A stretch of DNA of 64,000 bases from Agapetus fuscipes. Taxonomy: Eukaryota; Arthropoda; Insecta; Trichoptera; Glossosomatidae. Positions 1-10,042 of this stretch are shown piece by piece. The stretch is from contig OX637332.1 in NCBI GenBank assembly GCA_951799405.1, positions 30,976,832-31,040,831 on the forward strand, written 5' to 3'. The stretch's first letter is position 1; every line of letters starts with the position of its first letter. The notes beneath the pieces are model-generated. The model saw only the letters and a list, made by a program, of their open reading frames with translations. It did not search any database and had not been told where the DNA came from. The translations under genes were made by a program, and so were the position numbers.

Positions 1-397
1 GATAATTTGGTCCATCCGTATTCCATATCTTTCTCGGTCTTAAGTTGAGTATTTACGCAATGTTTCTAAAGGGACCTGTATTCGAAGTAGATAACTAATA
101 CATAAATTCTAACACGGATTATTCAGTGACGACATGGTTGTCTCTAGAAATTCCTCGTGATAGAATATTTTATCACAAGGCTAACGAAGTTTAAGGATAC
201 TTTTTGCATGCATCACATTCTTGTAAGCTAGGTAACTTAACCATAAATGCCGTCAAACACGCCTCCATGAAAATATGCTCGCTTCAGTTCGCGGATTATA
301 AAACCTTGCATAATACTCAAGCGCCAGAAACAGAAAATAAATATAAATTCTGATGATGGAAGCAATTCCGAAACAAATTTGTAATAACACTCAAAAT
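1..397. other. AT-rich non-coding sequence, nothing recognised
   Basis: No open frame with coding character, no tandem structure and no recognised repeat was found here. It is probably intergenic or intronic sequence to the left of the first 245-bp repeat copy. Confidence 0.5.
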
Positions 398-645
398 GAT
401 CTAAGCTGCAAAGATATATATAATTTAAGATTCATATTAATCGCAGTCCCACAAGCAGACATGTATAAGTTCGCGCTAACACATGCCGCATGTGATCCTA
501 CAATACAAAAACGTAATCTCAAATGAACATAAGCCCGCAGATTTTGCCGGCCTTCCCTGAAACAGGGGTGACATTGGAAAAGTGAACCATTTTGTACAGT
601 ATGGGTGGCCAGACTCATACCAACCTATAAGTTCAAGTCGAGGAA
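398..645 (-). mobile_element. 245-bp repeat copy 1 (LINE-A 3' end type)
   Basis: Full-length diverged copy in reverse orientation. The core CCCCTGTTTCAGGG and the ACCAACCTATAAG end are visible; the GATTA tail is reduced to one unit. The short reading frames across it are repeat translations, not genes. Confidence 0.85.
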
Positions 646-668
646 TACAAACAATTAATTACATTTCC

Positions 669-952
669 AATCTAATCTAATTTAAGTTGCAAAGATATGT
701 TACATTGGAGATTCACATTACATGCATTCCCACAACCAGACACGTACAAGTTCGCGCTTGCGCATGCCTCATTTGAACCTACAACATAAAAACCAAATCT
801 CAAATTAACACACACCCTGCAACTCTTGCCGTCCTTCCCTGTAACAGGGGTGACATTGGCAAAGTGAACCATTTTTACAGCATGGGTTGTTTTACAGATG
901 TAATGTGAATCTCCAATGTAACATATCTTTGCAACTTAGATTAGATTAGATT
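669..952. repeat. Inverted pair of 245-bp repeat copies (palindrome)
   Basis: A 5'-truncated reverse copy (669-889) is followed after a few bases by the last 55 bases of a forward copy (898-952). The sequence therefore begins and ends with the same GATTA-tailed end, in mirror orientation. The outer arms match over roughly 55 bp, so the locus can fold into a hairpin. Confidence 0.8.
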
Positions 953-1427
953 ATATGTACTATAATTTAAATTGTTTGTAATGCGGAGAGCACAGATCAT
1001 TTATTCCGTTATCTATGGCGGAGAGAGTTGGTTTACATGCCACAGTTTTATAAAAAAAATGTGTGAAAACTAAAGTACTACACGCAACGTCTTAGTTTAA
1101 AATTTGGAAACGAGCTGGTTGAGTTTTAACGTAGAAGGCTAAACTTTGGGGAGAATTCTGTACTATACATACATTGGAAATTCATAGGATAAAGGGATTC
1201 GCTTAATGGCCATGCAAAAATACACTAATGAAATTATGGGGCTATTGCCGCTTGTAAAATCAAATTACTGTAAAATAGTGTTTGCGCTAAAGGATTGAGT
1301 GGAACACTATGAAACATATTACGTTGTTTTTAACATGACTAAAATCCTGCGACTAAAACCTTTTAGAAGCATTTCATAAATGAATTTGGATACAATAAAA
1401 ACCACCTTATATACCACCAATGAATTG
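953..1427. other. Non-coding gap, nothing recognised
   Basis: AT-rich sequence between the palindromic repeat and the poly(T) end of the 5S/tRNA SINE. No feature is supported. Confidence 0.5.
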
Positions 1428-1555
1428 TTTTTTTTTTTTTTAAGAAATCCTGTGCGGGAGACTCCCTAGATTCTAAAGACTCTAGGGGTCTATGACACTT
1501 GTTGTAGTGCCGCAGAGGTGTACGAGCTTGGTCGTCGCTACAAAGCGCCAAAACT
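1428..1555 (-). mobile_element. 5S/tRNA composite SINE, 3' part (split by gypsy element)
   Basis: This is the reverse-oriented 3' end of a SINE whose remainder lies at 7276-7600. It starts with a 14-bp poly(T) (poly(A) on the SINE strand). Next comes a tail that matches the 3' end of the poly(A) LINE at 34.1-34.45 kb, and then the SINE body around CGACCAAGCTCGTACACC. The Ty3/gypsy element has inserted at 1555/1556, separating it from the rest. A copy with the same structure but uninterrupted lies at 25488-25938, which shows what the pre-insertion sequence looked like. Confidence 0.9.
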
Positions 1556-1810
1556 TGTAACGAGATGGATTTGTTTGTTAGGTAAAATGGAACATGAGAT
1601 TTGAATTTGAATGAAAAGGAAAACAAAGGAATGCAGAAAGAGGGGGAAGCTTGCCTGGCGTGAGAGCCAGAAGCATGTGAATTTTGTTATAATTAATATT
1701 GTGCTGTGGTTTATTGTGTATACATTGTGAAAGAAATAAAAGTAAACATATTAAAGTGGCTGTTAATTATTAATTGTGTCAATCAGCAGGACAGAAGAAA
1801 AACCCTCACA
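1556..1810 (+). repeat. 5' LTR of gypsy element
   Basis: 255 bp, starting TGTAACGAGATGG and ending ACCCTCACA. It carries an AATAAA polyadenylation-type signal near 1736. Sequence is the same as 7021-7275. Confidence 0.97.
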
Positions 1811-1813
1811 TTT

Positions 1814-1826
1814 TGGCGCCCAACGT
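1814..1826 (+). promoter_or_regulatory. Primer-binding site, tRNA-Lys type
   Basis: TGGCGCCCAACGT begins 3 bp after the 5' LTR. It is complementary to the 3' end of animal tRNA-Lys(CUU), ACGTTGGGCGCCA, over 13 nt. Identification of the primer tRNA rests on recalled tRNA sequence. Confidence 0.8.
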
Positions 1827-2277
1827 AAAAGAAAAAATCTGTAAATGAAATTCCTATGAAGAAAATTTTCTCAAACAAAAACAAATGACATTCGATTCCA
1901 ATAAATGACATTCAAAACAATATGAAATAATTGAAATTAGACAGATTTATGGTTGTGAAAGCATAATGGAAAGCATCAACACGTTTAAAAGCTAGTGAAG
2001 ACATCGACTTATACAATTAACAAAAAGAAATTACAAGATTTGAAACGCTGTTTGAAAATATTGAAGGTGAGAGAATTCAAACTACCTACATTACGTTCAG
2101 AAGAATGGAAATTCAAAAATCGAACGTCGCGGGGGAATGAAGAATGGATATGAACCAGTTTGTTTCAAATCAGTTTAGATAAATATATATAGATGGTGTT
2201 ATATTTAATTTGTATGAAATTTTTTTTGAGATGAAATGATTTATTCTCTAATTGCATAAATTGAAAATATACAGCAA

Positions 2278-5200
2278 ATGATGAAATCTAAAAAAATAAA
2301 TAATAAAAAGGATTTAGAAAGTAGCACAATGGAGTCCATAAATTTTGATCCTCTCAAATTAAAAATATCTTTTAATGGTGAAAGTGAACCAAATGAATTT
2401 ATAATAAGGTTAGAAGAATTAGCCAAAGTCTACAAATTAAAATTAGATTATTTGGTAGAGTGTATGCCTATATTTTTAACAGATTTTCCGTTAACTTGGT
2501 ACAGAGCAATTAACTGTGAATTTGATTGGAAAATTTTTAAAACCAAATTCTTACAACAATTTGAAAAATATGACTTTCAAAGGAATCTTAAGTTAGAAAT
2601 TTTAAATATGGTACAAGGTCATGATAATGCATCTGTTTATATTTTAAAGGTAAAATCAAAAAATAATTTATTAAATAAAAGAATGCATGATAAGGAACTT
2701 ATGGACATAATAATTCATGGATTGTCAGAAAAATATGCAACTTTACTGACAACATCTGAAATTAAAAATACAGAGGAATTATCTACAATATGTAGCAAGT
2801 TTGAATCATTTTTCAAATTTAATGAATGTAAGAATTTAAATGTAATGAATGACATAAAAGAGAAAAATGTAATGCAAAAATGCAATTTTTGTAATAAATT
2901 AGGACATGATGAAATAGATTGTTGGACTAAAAATAGAAAATTAGATTACATACAGAATAAATGTAGAAGTTTCACAAATAATATAGTATGCCACTTTTGT
3001 AATAAAAGAGGACATGTGGAAAGAAATTGTTTTATAAAAAATGGAAATTTTAAAAAACACACAGTAATCTGTTACTCATGTAAACGTACAGGACATGTAC
3101 AAAAAGATTGTTTTGTTAAAAATAAAAAAAGTGATTATACAGACAAAACAAAAATGAACAGAAATATAAATATACAAAACAGAACAAATACGACATACAA
3201 TAGTAATTCAAAAAAACTTGTAGATAGTCGGCCTTCAGTACAAACACAAAAATCAGAAATGAAGAGCTGGCTTAATTTCATTCAAATTTTTAATAAAAAT
3301 TATCAAATTGCACCACTCATTTTTGCTAAACAATTTGATAAAAGACCATTTTTAACAGTAAATATTGAGAACAAAAACTTTACAGGTTTACTAGATTCAG
3401 GTGCATCTATTTCTGCAATCAATGAAAAAACATTTGATTATTTTTTACAAAGAAATTACAAAATTATAAAAACCCATGAAAGTATCTCGTTAGCAAATGG
3501 TAAAAATATAAAAATACTTGGTAAAATAAATTTAGAGGTAAAATGTGACAATCAAATAAAACATGTAGATTTTTATGTTTTACAAGGTTTACAACAAGAC
3601 ATAATTTTTGGAATAGATTTTTGGATAAAATTTGAATTAGAACCGAGTTTAATAAGTAAAATTACATATTCAAATAGCAAAAATATTAGTGAATTAGGTA
3701 AAATTACAAATAGAACTAAATTAACAGATAATCAATTACAGCAATTAAAAACAATAGAAAATGATTTCAAGGACATCTCTTATGAAAAAATAGGCTTAGG
3801 ATGCACAAACCTCATTGAACACAGAATTCAGACAGAAGGTCCTCCAATAAAACAAAAGTATTATCCACTCAGTCCAGCAAGACAGAGACAGGTTAACACA
3901 GAGTTAGATAAAATGTTAAAAGAAGGTATAGTTGAACAATCCAAATCTTCGTGGTCCAGTCCTGTTGTGATTGTAATTAAAAAGGATGGAACGCCTAGAT
4001 TTTGTTTGGACTCTAGAAGACTCAATGAAGTAACAAAACGAGATAACTACCCCATTCCAAATTTAAATCAAGTTTTAGCAAATTTACGAAATGCCAAGTA
4101 TATCTCTTCAATAGATTTAAGCAAGGCGTTTTGGCAAATTCCACTAGAAGAATCGTTCAAAGAAAAAACTGCCTTCGTCGTACCAAATAGAGGGTTGTTT
4201 CAATTCACAAAAATGCCGTTCGGTTTAAAAAATTCAAGTTCTGAAACACAGCGTTTATTAGACAAATTATTTGGACCTAAATTTGATACTAACATATTTT
4301 GTTATATCGATGACTTAATTATTATTAACGAAGATTTCAATTCACATTTAAATTTATTAAAACAAGTTAAAAATATATTACAAGAAGCAGGGTTAACGGT
4401 AAAATTTTCAAAATGTGAATTTTGCAAAGATAGTTTAAAATATTTGGGATACATTATTGATGAAAATGGATTAAGGCCAGATTCAAATAAAGTCAAGATT
4501 ATAGAGGAATATCCTTCACCGAAAAATGTAAAACAACTACGAATGTTTTTAGGTTTGGTAGGATTTTATAGAAAAGTTATACGAAACTGCAGTGAGATAT
4601 CATATCCACTAAATAAATTATTGAGAGGTAAAAAAGGTCAGAACAATTTTAATTGGTCAAAAGAATCTGAGGATGCATTTAATAATTTAAAATTAGCCTT
4701 AAGCACAGCCCCTGTATTAATATGTCCGGATTTCACAAAAGATTTTTTTTTACACACTGATGCCAGTAAAAATCAAGTAGCTTCAGTATTAAACCAAAAT
4801 ATCAATGGGTCCGAAAAGCCAATAGCATATTTTTCAAGAAGTTTGACAGTTAGAGAACAAAACTATTCGACGTCAGAACGTGAGCTTCTTGCCATTGTAG
4901 AGTCAATTGAACATTTTCGATCTTATCTAGATGGGATGAAATTCAAGGTAATAACTGATCATATGGCATTAAAATTCTTGAATAAAATATCAAATCCAAC
5001 AGGTAGATTAGCAAGATGGGCCATGAGACTTTCACAGTATGAATTTGAGATTGAGCATAGAAAAGGGAAAGAACATACAGTGCCAGATGTATTATCTAGG
5101 ATTCCTGGTACTAAAGAAATGGAAGTAATAAATTCAAATATTGCAGATCCTTGGTATAATAATATCGCAGAAGGATGTACAAAAACACCACACAAATACA

Positions 5201-6369
5201 AAAAATTCAAAATGGTAGATAATAAATTATTTAAACTAATAAATGATGATAATCCTTTCACAGAGGAATATAATTGGAAAGAGATACCTATTATAGACAA
5301 TAGATTAACTATAATAAAGAATCATCATGATAATGGACATGCAGGTATTTTTAAAACTTATAAATACATATCAAGATGTTACTATTGGAAAAATATGTAT
5401 GCAGATATAAAAAGTTTTATAAATAAATGTCAAAAATGTAAAATGTATAAGCCGAATAATTTACCTCCAGCAGGAAAAATGGAAAATAGAAAAAGAGTGG
5501 ATAGACCGTTAAAAATGCTGAGTATTGATTTGATAGGACCATTACCAAAATCAAGTACGGGCTATATACATATATTATCAATAATAGATGTTTTTACCAA
5601 ATATTGTTGGTTATTTCCTTTAAGAAGAGCTACTACAGAAGAAATAGTAAAATTAATAGAAAATAAAATATTTTTAACAGAAGGAGTACCGCAAACAATA
5701 ATAACAGATAATGGAAAGAATTTAAAGTCTAATGCATTTAAAGATTTTATGTACTCATATGGAGTACAGAAAATATTTTATACAACTTTATATACTCCCA
5801 TGTGCAATAATGTAGAGACATATAATAGAACAATAGGATACACATTAGCTATTTTTGTTGAAAATGAACAAAGAAAATGGGATACTTTCTTAGATTCAGT
5901 ACAAAGCATAATAAATAATACAGTCAATTTAGCAACAGGATACACACCTAATGTATTAGCAAGAGGTAGGGAGATTGTACTAAATGGTGAAATTCATGGT
6001 GAAATAGTAAATGATGAAATAGAATCAAAGGAAGATTTAGATAAATATAGAGATATGCATAAAGAAAAAATGAAGGAATTAAACACATTATACAAAATTG
6101 TAACAGAAAATTTATGGGATGCATATAATAAAAATGCAAATTATTATAATAAAGGTAGATCAAATCGTGTCTTTGATCAAGGGGATATTGTATGGCGTAA
6201 AAATTTCATACAATCAAATGCAGGGAAATACTTCTGTACAAAATTGGCTCCAAAATTTGTCAAAGCCAGAATAGAAAAGAAAATTAGCAAGATAGTCTAT
6301 GTATTAAAAGATATAGACACAAATGTTATAAATAAATATCACATCAAGGACATAATCAAATTAGATTAA
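2278..6369 (+). CDS. Gag-Pol polyprotein of Ty3/gypsy retrotransposon
   Basis: Single 1363-residue frame encoding the structural and replication enzymes of the element. Three CX2CX4HX4C zinc knuckles lie at about residues 202-215, 238-251 and 265-278 and mark the nucleocapsid part of Gag. Protease has LLDSGAS with the catalytic Asp near 373. Reverse transcriptase has SRRLNE, MPFGLKN and YIDD (676-679). RNase H begins at HTDAS (Asp about 828). Integrase has an HHCC finger (His about 1016, CQKC 1051-1054) and catalytic Asp 1084, Asp 1144 and Glu 1180, a D,D35E spacing. The MPFGLKN block is followed by an unusual SSSETQ instead of the common AP.TFQ. Gag and Pol are fused without a frameshift, as in several insect gypsy lineages. 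The first of two adjacent Met codons was taken as start; the second or Met 18 are alternatives. Codon use is very AT-rich. Confidence 0.97.
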   Translation: MMKSKKINNKKDLESSTMESINFDPLKLKISFNGESEPNEFIIRLEELAKVYKLKLDYLVECMPIFLTDFPLTWYRAINCEFDWKIFKTKFLQQFEKYDFQRNLKLEILNMVQGHDNASVYILKVKSKNNLLNKRMHDKELMDIIIHGLSEKYATLLTTSEIKNTEELSTICSKFESFFKFNECKNLNVMNDIKEKNVMQKCNFCNKLGHDEIDCWTKNRKLDYIQNKCRSFTNNIVCHFCNKRGHVERNCFIKNGNFKKHTVICYSCKRTGHVQKDCFVKNKKSDYTDKTKMNRNINIQNRTNTTYNSNSKKLVDSRPSVQTQKSEMKSWLNFIQIFNKNYQIAPLIFAKQFDKRPFLTVNIENKNFTGLLDSGASISAINEKTFDYFLQRNYKIIKTHESISLANGKNIKILGKINLEVKCDNQIKHVDFYVLQGLQQDIIFGIDFWIKFELEPSLISKITYSNSKNISELGKITNRTKLTDNQLQQLKTIENDFKDISYEKIGLGCTNLIEHRIQTEGPPIKQKYYPLSPARQRQVNTELDKMLKEGIVEQSKSSWSSPVVIVIKKDGTPRFCLDSRRLNEVTKRDNYPIPNLNQVLANLRNAKYISSIDLSKAFWQIPLEESFKEKTAFVVPNRGLFQFTKMPFGLKNSSSETQRLLDKLFGPKFDTNIFCYIDDLIIINEDFNSHLNLLKQVKNILQEAGLTVKFSKCEFCKDSLKYLGYIIDENGLRPDSNKVKIIEEYPSPKNVKQLRMFLGLVGFYRKVIRNCSEISYPLNKLLRGKKGQNNFNWSKESEDAFNNLKLALSTAPVLICPDFTKDFFLHTDASKNQVASVLNQNINGSEKPIAYFSRSLTVREQNYSTSERELLAIVESIEHFRSYLDGMKFKVITDHMALKFLNKISNPTGRLARWAMRLSQYEFEIEHRKGKEHTVPDVLSRIPGTKEMEVINSNIADPWYNNIAEGCTKTPHKYKKFKMVDNKLFKLINDDNPFTEEYNWKEIPIIDNRLTIIKNHHDNGHAGIFKTYKYISRCYYWKNMYADIKSFINKCQKCKMYKPNNLPPAGKMENRKRVDRPLKMLSIDLIGPLPKSSTGYIHILSIIDVFTKYCWLFPLRRATTEEIVKLIENKIFLTEGVPQTIITDNGKNLKSNAFKDFMYSYGVQKIFYTTLYTPMCNNVETYNRTIGYTLAIFVENEQRKWDTFLDSVQSIINNTVNLATGYTPNVLARGREIVLNGEIHGEIVNDEIESKEDLDKYRDMHKEKMKELNTLYKIVTENLWDAYNKNANYYNKGRSNRVFDQGDIVWRKNFIQSNAGKYFCTKLAPKFVKARIEKKISKIVYVLKDIDTNVINKYHIKDIIKLD

Positions 6370-7002
6370 AAAAAAAAAAAAAAAACATATTTTCATGTGT
6401 ATGAAAAATTTGAGGTGATGAATGATACGGTGAAAGTTGATATAAAAGTGATCAGTGAAAGAATGAATTATGAAACATTGCATGAATGAAGGTATGAAAC
6501 ATAAATTAAACAAAGTATTACATATGAAGGTAAAGTTTTTTTTAAAAAAAAATTTGATGGACTGATAAATTTATTAATGAAAAATAAATTTGGAATAAAT
6601 TTAAATATTGGGAAAGATGTGATACATGTTTAAAAAAAAAAAAGTTATCTTAATGAATTGATTAATTAAATGGTGAATGTTTATTATGTATTGTTATTTG
6701 ATTATTTTGAATTGTTGAATTAAGTATTTAAAAAAAAAACAAATATTTGTTTATAATATTGAATATGAAATTTGTGTTAAAAAAATAAATATATTAATTT
6801 TAGTATGAAAATAATTGGTATTGTTAAAAAAGGTATTAATGACTGAATAATGTATCAGAAACAGGTTTTTTTTTATTTTCATATTTTTGAAATTTATCCT
6901 TAAAATAAAACAAAATATGTGGCGCCGGCTGAGCATTATGATACATTATTTACTCATTGTTAAAAGAAAAAAAAATTGGGAATGTTTTTTTTTTTTTTTT
7001 AT
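6370..7002 (+). other. AT-rich 3' untranslated region of gypsy element
   Basis: About 630 bp between the pol stop and the polypurine tract, with many A and T runs and no open frame longer than 61 codons. There is no envelope gene. Confidence 0.75.
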
Positions 7003-7016
7003 GAGAGGAAGGAGGT
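7003..7016 (+). promoter_or_regulatory. Polypurine tract of gypsy element
   Basis: GAGAGGAAGGAGG lies four to five bases upstream of the 3' LTR, where plus-strand DNA synthesis is primed in LTR retrotransposons. Confidence 0.8.
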
Positions 7017-7020
7017 GTAT

Positions 7021-7275
7021 TGTAACGAGATGGATTTGTTTGTTAGGTAAAATGGAACATGAGATTTGAATTTGAATGAAAAGGAAAACAAAGGAATGCA
7101 GAAAGAGGGGGAAGCTTGCCTGGCGTGAGAGCCAGAAGCATGTGAATTTTGTTATAATTAATATTGTGCTGTGGTTTATTGTGTATACATTGTGAAAGAA
7201 ATAAAAGTAAACATATTAAAGTGGCTGTTAATTATTAATTGTGTCAATCAGCAGGACAGAAGAAAAACCCTCACA
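7021..7275 (+). repeat. 3' LTR of gypsy element
   Basis: 255 bp, no difference seen from the 5' LTR. It is followed by TACTCAAGC, which resumes the interrupted SINE. Confidence 0.97.
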
Positions 7276-7600
7276 TACTCAAGCAAGATCCAGTTGCTGT
7301 AAGGCTGGATGGACCTTTTGGTGACCGGTCATTGGTAAAGGTTTATGAGTTTTTTCAATCCGGCGAAGAGCACATTCGAAATATAAATGGTATATTTTTG
7401 TGCTCCGCCGGGATCCGAATCCACAACCTTCCATTTACGAGTCCGAAGTGTTGCCACTACGGACTACGGACCGGTCCAAGATGCCAACGACACGCGGTGT
7501 ACCTGAGCGGTTACCCATCCAAGCACTGTCCACGCCCAATGTTGCTTAACTTCGGTGATCTATGGGAACCGGTGCTTTCAACATGGCTAACGTCGTTGAC
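7276..7600 (-). mobile_element. 5S/tRNA composite SINE, 5' part (split by gypsy)
   Basis: Read on the - strand from 7600: a 5S rRNA-like head (about 7482-7600) with CACCGAAGTTAAGCAAC and TGGATGGGTAACCGC, then a tRNA-like unit with GGTCCGTAGTCCG and GGATTCGGATCCC, then the SINE body. Continues at 1428-1555 beyond the gypsy insertion. Confidence 0.92.
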
Positions 7601-7724
7601 AAAATTAAAAATGTGAATTATAATACATTTTTTTCAATGTTTTAGCGGAAACTTTGTAGAACTCCGTTTTAAATTTAAGAAATTTAAATGAACTTTGTAT
7701 TATTCTATAATTTTTTTTTCAATT

Positions 7725-7860
7725 TGTTAAAAACCAACAAAATAATGATGAGTTGACCTGTTTCGGCCTCTAGTTACTCTGAAGATGGCCTAGAGGCTGA
7801 AACCGGTCAACTCATTATTATTTTGATTGTTTTAAAAAAAATTAAAATAAATAAATAAAA
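7725..7860. repeat. Foldback repeat with CTGAAGATG-hairpin-GAAAC motif
   Basis: Outer arms around GAGTTGACC and GGTCAACTC are inverted over about 18 bp and extend into A/T-rich flanks. Inside, GTTTCGGCCTCTAG and CTAGAGGCTGAAAC pair, with CTGAAGATGG in the loop. Compare 35556-35700 and 52555-52706, which share the plan but not the sequence. Confidence 0.7.
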
Positions 7861-7884
7861 TAGTAGAATAATACAAAATTCATT

Positions 7885-8148
7885 TAATCTAATCTAATCT
7901 AATCTAATCTAAGCTGCAAAGATATATATCATTTAAGATTTATATTAAATGCATTCCCACAAGCAGACATGTATAATTTCGCGCTAACACATACCGCATG
8001 TGGACCTACAATATAAAAATCCAATCTCAAATGAACATAAGCTCTGCAACTCTTGCCGTCCTTCCCTGAAACAGGGGTGACATTGGCAAAGTGAACCATT
8101 TTTTACAGTATGGGTGGTCAGCCGCATACCAACCTATAAGTCAAGGAA
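7885..8148 (-). mobile_element. 245-bp repeat copy 3
   Basis: Full-length, reverse orientation, with five GATTA units (as AATCT on this strand) at its 3' end. Confidence 0.9.
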
Positions 8149-8524
8149 CAAGGGTCAAAAGGGGAATTGGCTCAACAACTTTTTCCAAGTTGTATACACA
8201 ATTTGAATCAGAAATCACACAAAACTAAATCCAAATATTATCAATTAGAGAATTAAATGTGTATTTACGGTTTTGAGTGATTAATATTTTTACAAAATTG
8301 AAAGACACATTTTTTTCTATCAAACAAAATAATACCTTGTATTTTTCCAATGACATTTTCATCATAGAAAATGTGTAATATTTTGAGGAAAAAGGATCCA
8401 AAAAGACACTTGAACCAATTTACCATTTTATTATCAATACAATCTATTTTTTAAATTTGAATTATAATGTAAAATAAACTTATTTTTTCTTTTAAACGTA
8501 GTTAGGTCATTATTAAGAGTGATT

Positions 8525-8938
8525 ATATTAAGGACAGGAAGAAGTGGCGGCTAATCTGCAATGCTGATTTGTAATGTTGGTTTATTAGTTTGCTACATTT
8601 TTTGCATAAGAAATTTTTGACTTTTTTTGTATAGATTTCTTTTTAAGGTTTTGTTATTGTTTATATTTAAATGTAATTTATTATTCATATTCCTTGACTT
8701 ATAGGTTGGTATGAGGCTGACCACCCATACTGTAAAAAATGGTTCACTTTGCCAGTGTCACCCCTGTTTCAGGGAAGGTCGGCAAAAGTTGTGGGGCTTA
8801 TGTTCATTTGAGGTTTAAATTTTATTTGTAAGTACACAATCAGCATTTGTAAGCGCGAACTACACGTGTTTGTTTGTGGGCATACATCTGATAGCTGAGA
8901 ATGAAAATATCCTCGCAACTTAGATTATAGATTATTAT
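8525..8938 (+). mobile_element. LINE-A 3' end: ORF2 remnant, UTR and 245-bp repeat
   Basis: 8525-8560 resembles the end of the LINE ORF2 seen at 26.4 and 43.9 kb (AAGTGGCGGCTAATCTGC). About 130 bp of AT-rich UTR follows. The 245-bp unit then runs from TCCTTGACTTATAGG at 8690 to AGATTATAGATT at 8938. This is the variant with the ACTACACGTG segment and GATTATAGATTA tail. Confidence 0.75.
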
Positions 8939-8964
8939 ATTATGACCTGAGTGTCATTAGTGAG

Positions 8965-9150
8965 TGGTCATTAACAGGTCATAATCACTCTTGATAATGA
9001 CCTGAGTATTGACGGTCGAAAGTGCTCGAGATATAAAATATTATTTGTGAAAATTAAACTACGTTTAAAAGAAAAAATAATGTTATTGTACATAAAATGA
9101 ATTTTCACTGTGTGAATACACAAACCCTACAAAATCTATTGAATTATAAT
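8965..9150 (+). repeat. Repeat U (Penelope-like terminal repeat candidate)
   Basis: Contains CTGAGTATTGACGGTCGAAAG, then AAACTACGTTTAAA, then TTTTCACTGTGTGAATACAC. The same parts occur in inverted halves at 38405-38495 and 39655-39775. The family is assigned by layout only. Confidence 0.5.
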
Positions 9151-9154
9151 GTTT

Positions 9155-9280
9155 ATATCTATGAGAGCTGGAGTCTAAGCTCATCATAGACATGGGCGAA
9201 ACGTCTGGAAGCTCCAGCTCCCACAGACCACAGCAACAGATCTCGGAAAACATCTCTCCAGCAGAAACTGCTTTTATTTA
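9155..9280 (-). repeat. Repeat F copy (GGCGAAACGTC motif)
   Basis: Reverse copy of a repeat also found at 22978-23060, 30620-30705 and 54605-54750. Shared parts are GGGCGAAACGTCTGGAAG and AACATCTCTCCAGCA. Confidence 0.6.
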
Positions 9281-9415
9281 CAGATGGCTTAACGAGGAAA
9301 AACATAAGACATGATAATTATAAGCAGATAAGCCACAATTATAAAGCAAGCACTACAAACCTATTTCAAGTGTTTTTTTGTATGTAAGTTTGTGCGTAAC
9401 TGTTCAGCTGATTCT

Positions 9416-9972
9416 TCTAATCTAATCTAAGTTGCAAAGATATGTTACATTGGAGATTCACATTACATGCATTCTCACAACCAGACACGTACAAGTTCGC
9501 GCTTGCACATGCCTCATGGGGCATCCACACGCTTGCGGCAAACGCCGTTCGGCTAGTAGTGTAAGAGCTAGACGTATGAAACCTTACCTCATCTACTACA
9601 AGGCTCATCTACTACATAGTCAGGCTGGTAGTTTGCATCGAGTACATGATTTTTTCACAGATCCAAAACGCTCCAGGATAGGAAAAGGCAGATCTGTGAA
9701 AAAATCATGTACTCGATGCAAACTACCAGCCTGACAATGTCTCTGCGAGGTAAGGTTTCATACGTCTAGCTCTAAGACTACGCGCCGCAAGGCGTTTGCC
9801 GCAAGCGTGTGGATGCCCCATCATGTGAACCTACAACATAAAAACCAAATCTCAAATGGACATACACCCTGCAACTCTTGCCGTCCTTCCCTGAGACAGG
9901 GGTGACATTGGCAAAGTGAACCATTTTTACAGCATGGGTGGTCAGCCGCATACCAACCTATAAGTCAAGGAC
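9416..9972 (-). mobile_element. 245-bp repeat copy 5, interrupted by a foldback MITE
   Basis: Two pieces, 9416-9516 and 9821-9972, are colinear with an intact copy once the 304-bp insertion and one TCA are removed. Confidence 0.92.
9517..9820. mobile_element. 304-bp near-complete foldback MITE
   Basis: Begins TGGGGCATCCACACGC and ends with its exact complement. The first 30 bp are perfectly inverted. The complementarity resumes several times (CTAGACGTATGAAACC; TCATGTACTCGATGCAAAC) almost to the centre, so most of the element is one hairpin with a loop of about 30 bp. It is flanked by TCA/TCA, and the host repeat confirms a 3-bp duplication. No transposase is encoded. The superfamily is uncertain; a 3-bp duplication allows PIF/Harbinger or CACTA-like elements. 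Confidence 0.93.
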
Positions 9973-10042
9973 ATCCTTGCTAGTGATAATGAACGTAGGT
10001 ACATTCTAGTGCTTTCTAAAACTACAAAGGGTTTTTTTAAAC

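Larger units (their letters stand above)
1556..7275 (+). mobile_element. Complete Ty3/gypsy LTR retrotransposon (5720 bp)
   Basis: Two LTRs of 255 bp (1556-1810 and 7021-7275) appear identical base for base. They enclose a primer-binding site, one uninterrupted gag-pol ORF and a polypurine tract. LTR ends are TGTAAC and CTCACA. The flanks are AACT on the left and TACT on the right, an imperfect 4-bp or exact 3-bp (ACT) target duplication. The element is nested in a reverse 5S/tRNA SINE. No env-like frame follows pol, so it looks like a plain retrotransposon rather than an errantivirus. Identical LTRs and an intact ORF imply very recent insertion and possible activity; activity is an inference. 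Confidence 0.97.

Noticed and set aside
672..872. Many similar 60-75 codon frames (for example MVHFANVTPVTGKDGK)
   Set aside because: They recur wherever the 245-bp repeat occurs and shift with its indels; they are repeat translations.
9432..9734. 100-codon + strand frame
   Set aside because: Spans the 245-bp repeat and the foldback MITE; explained by the inverted repeat.
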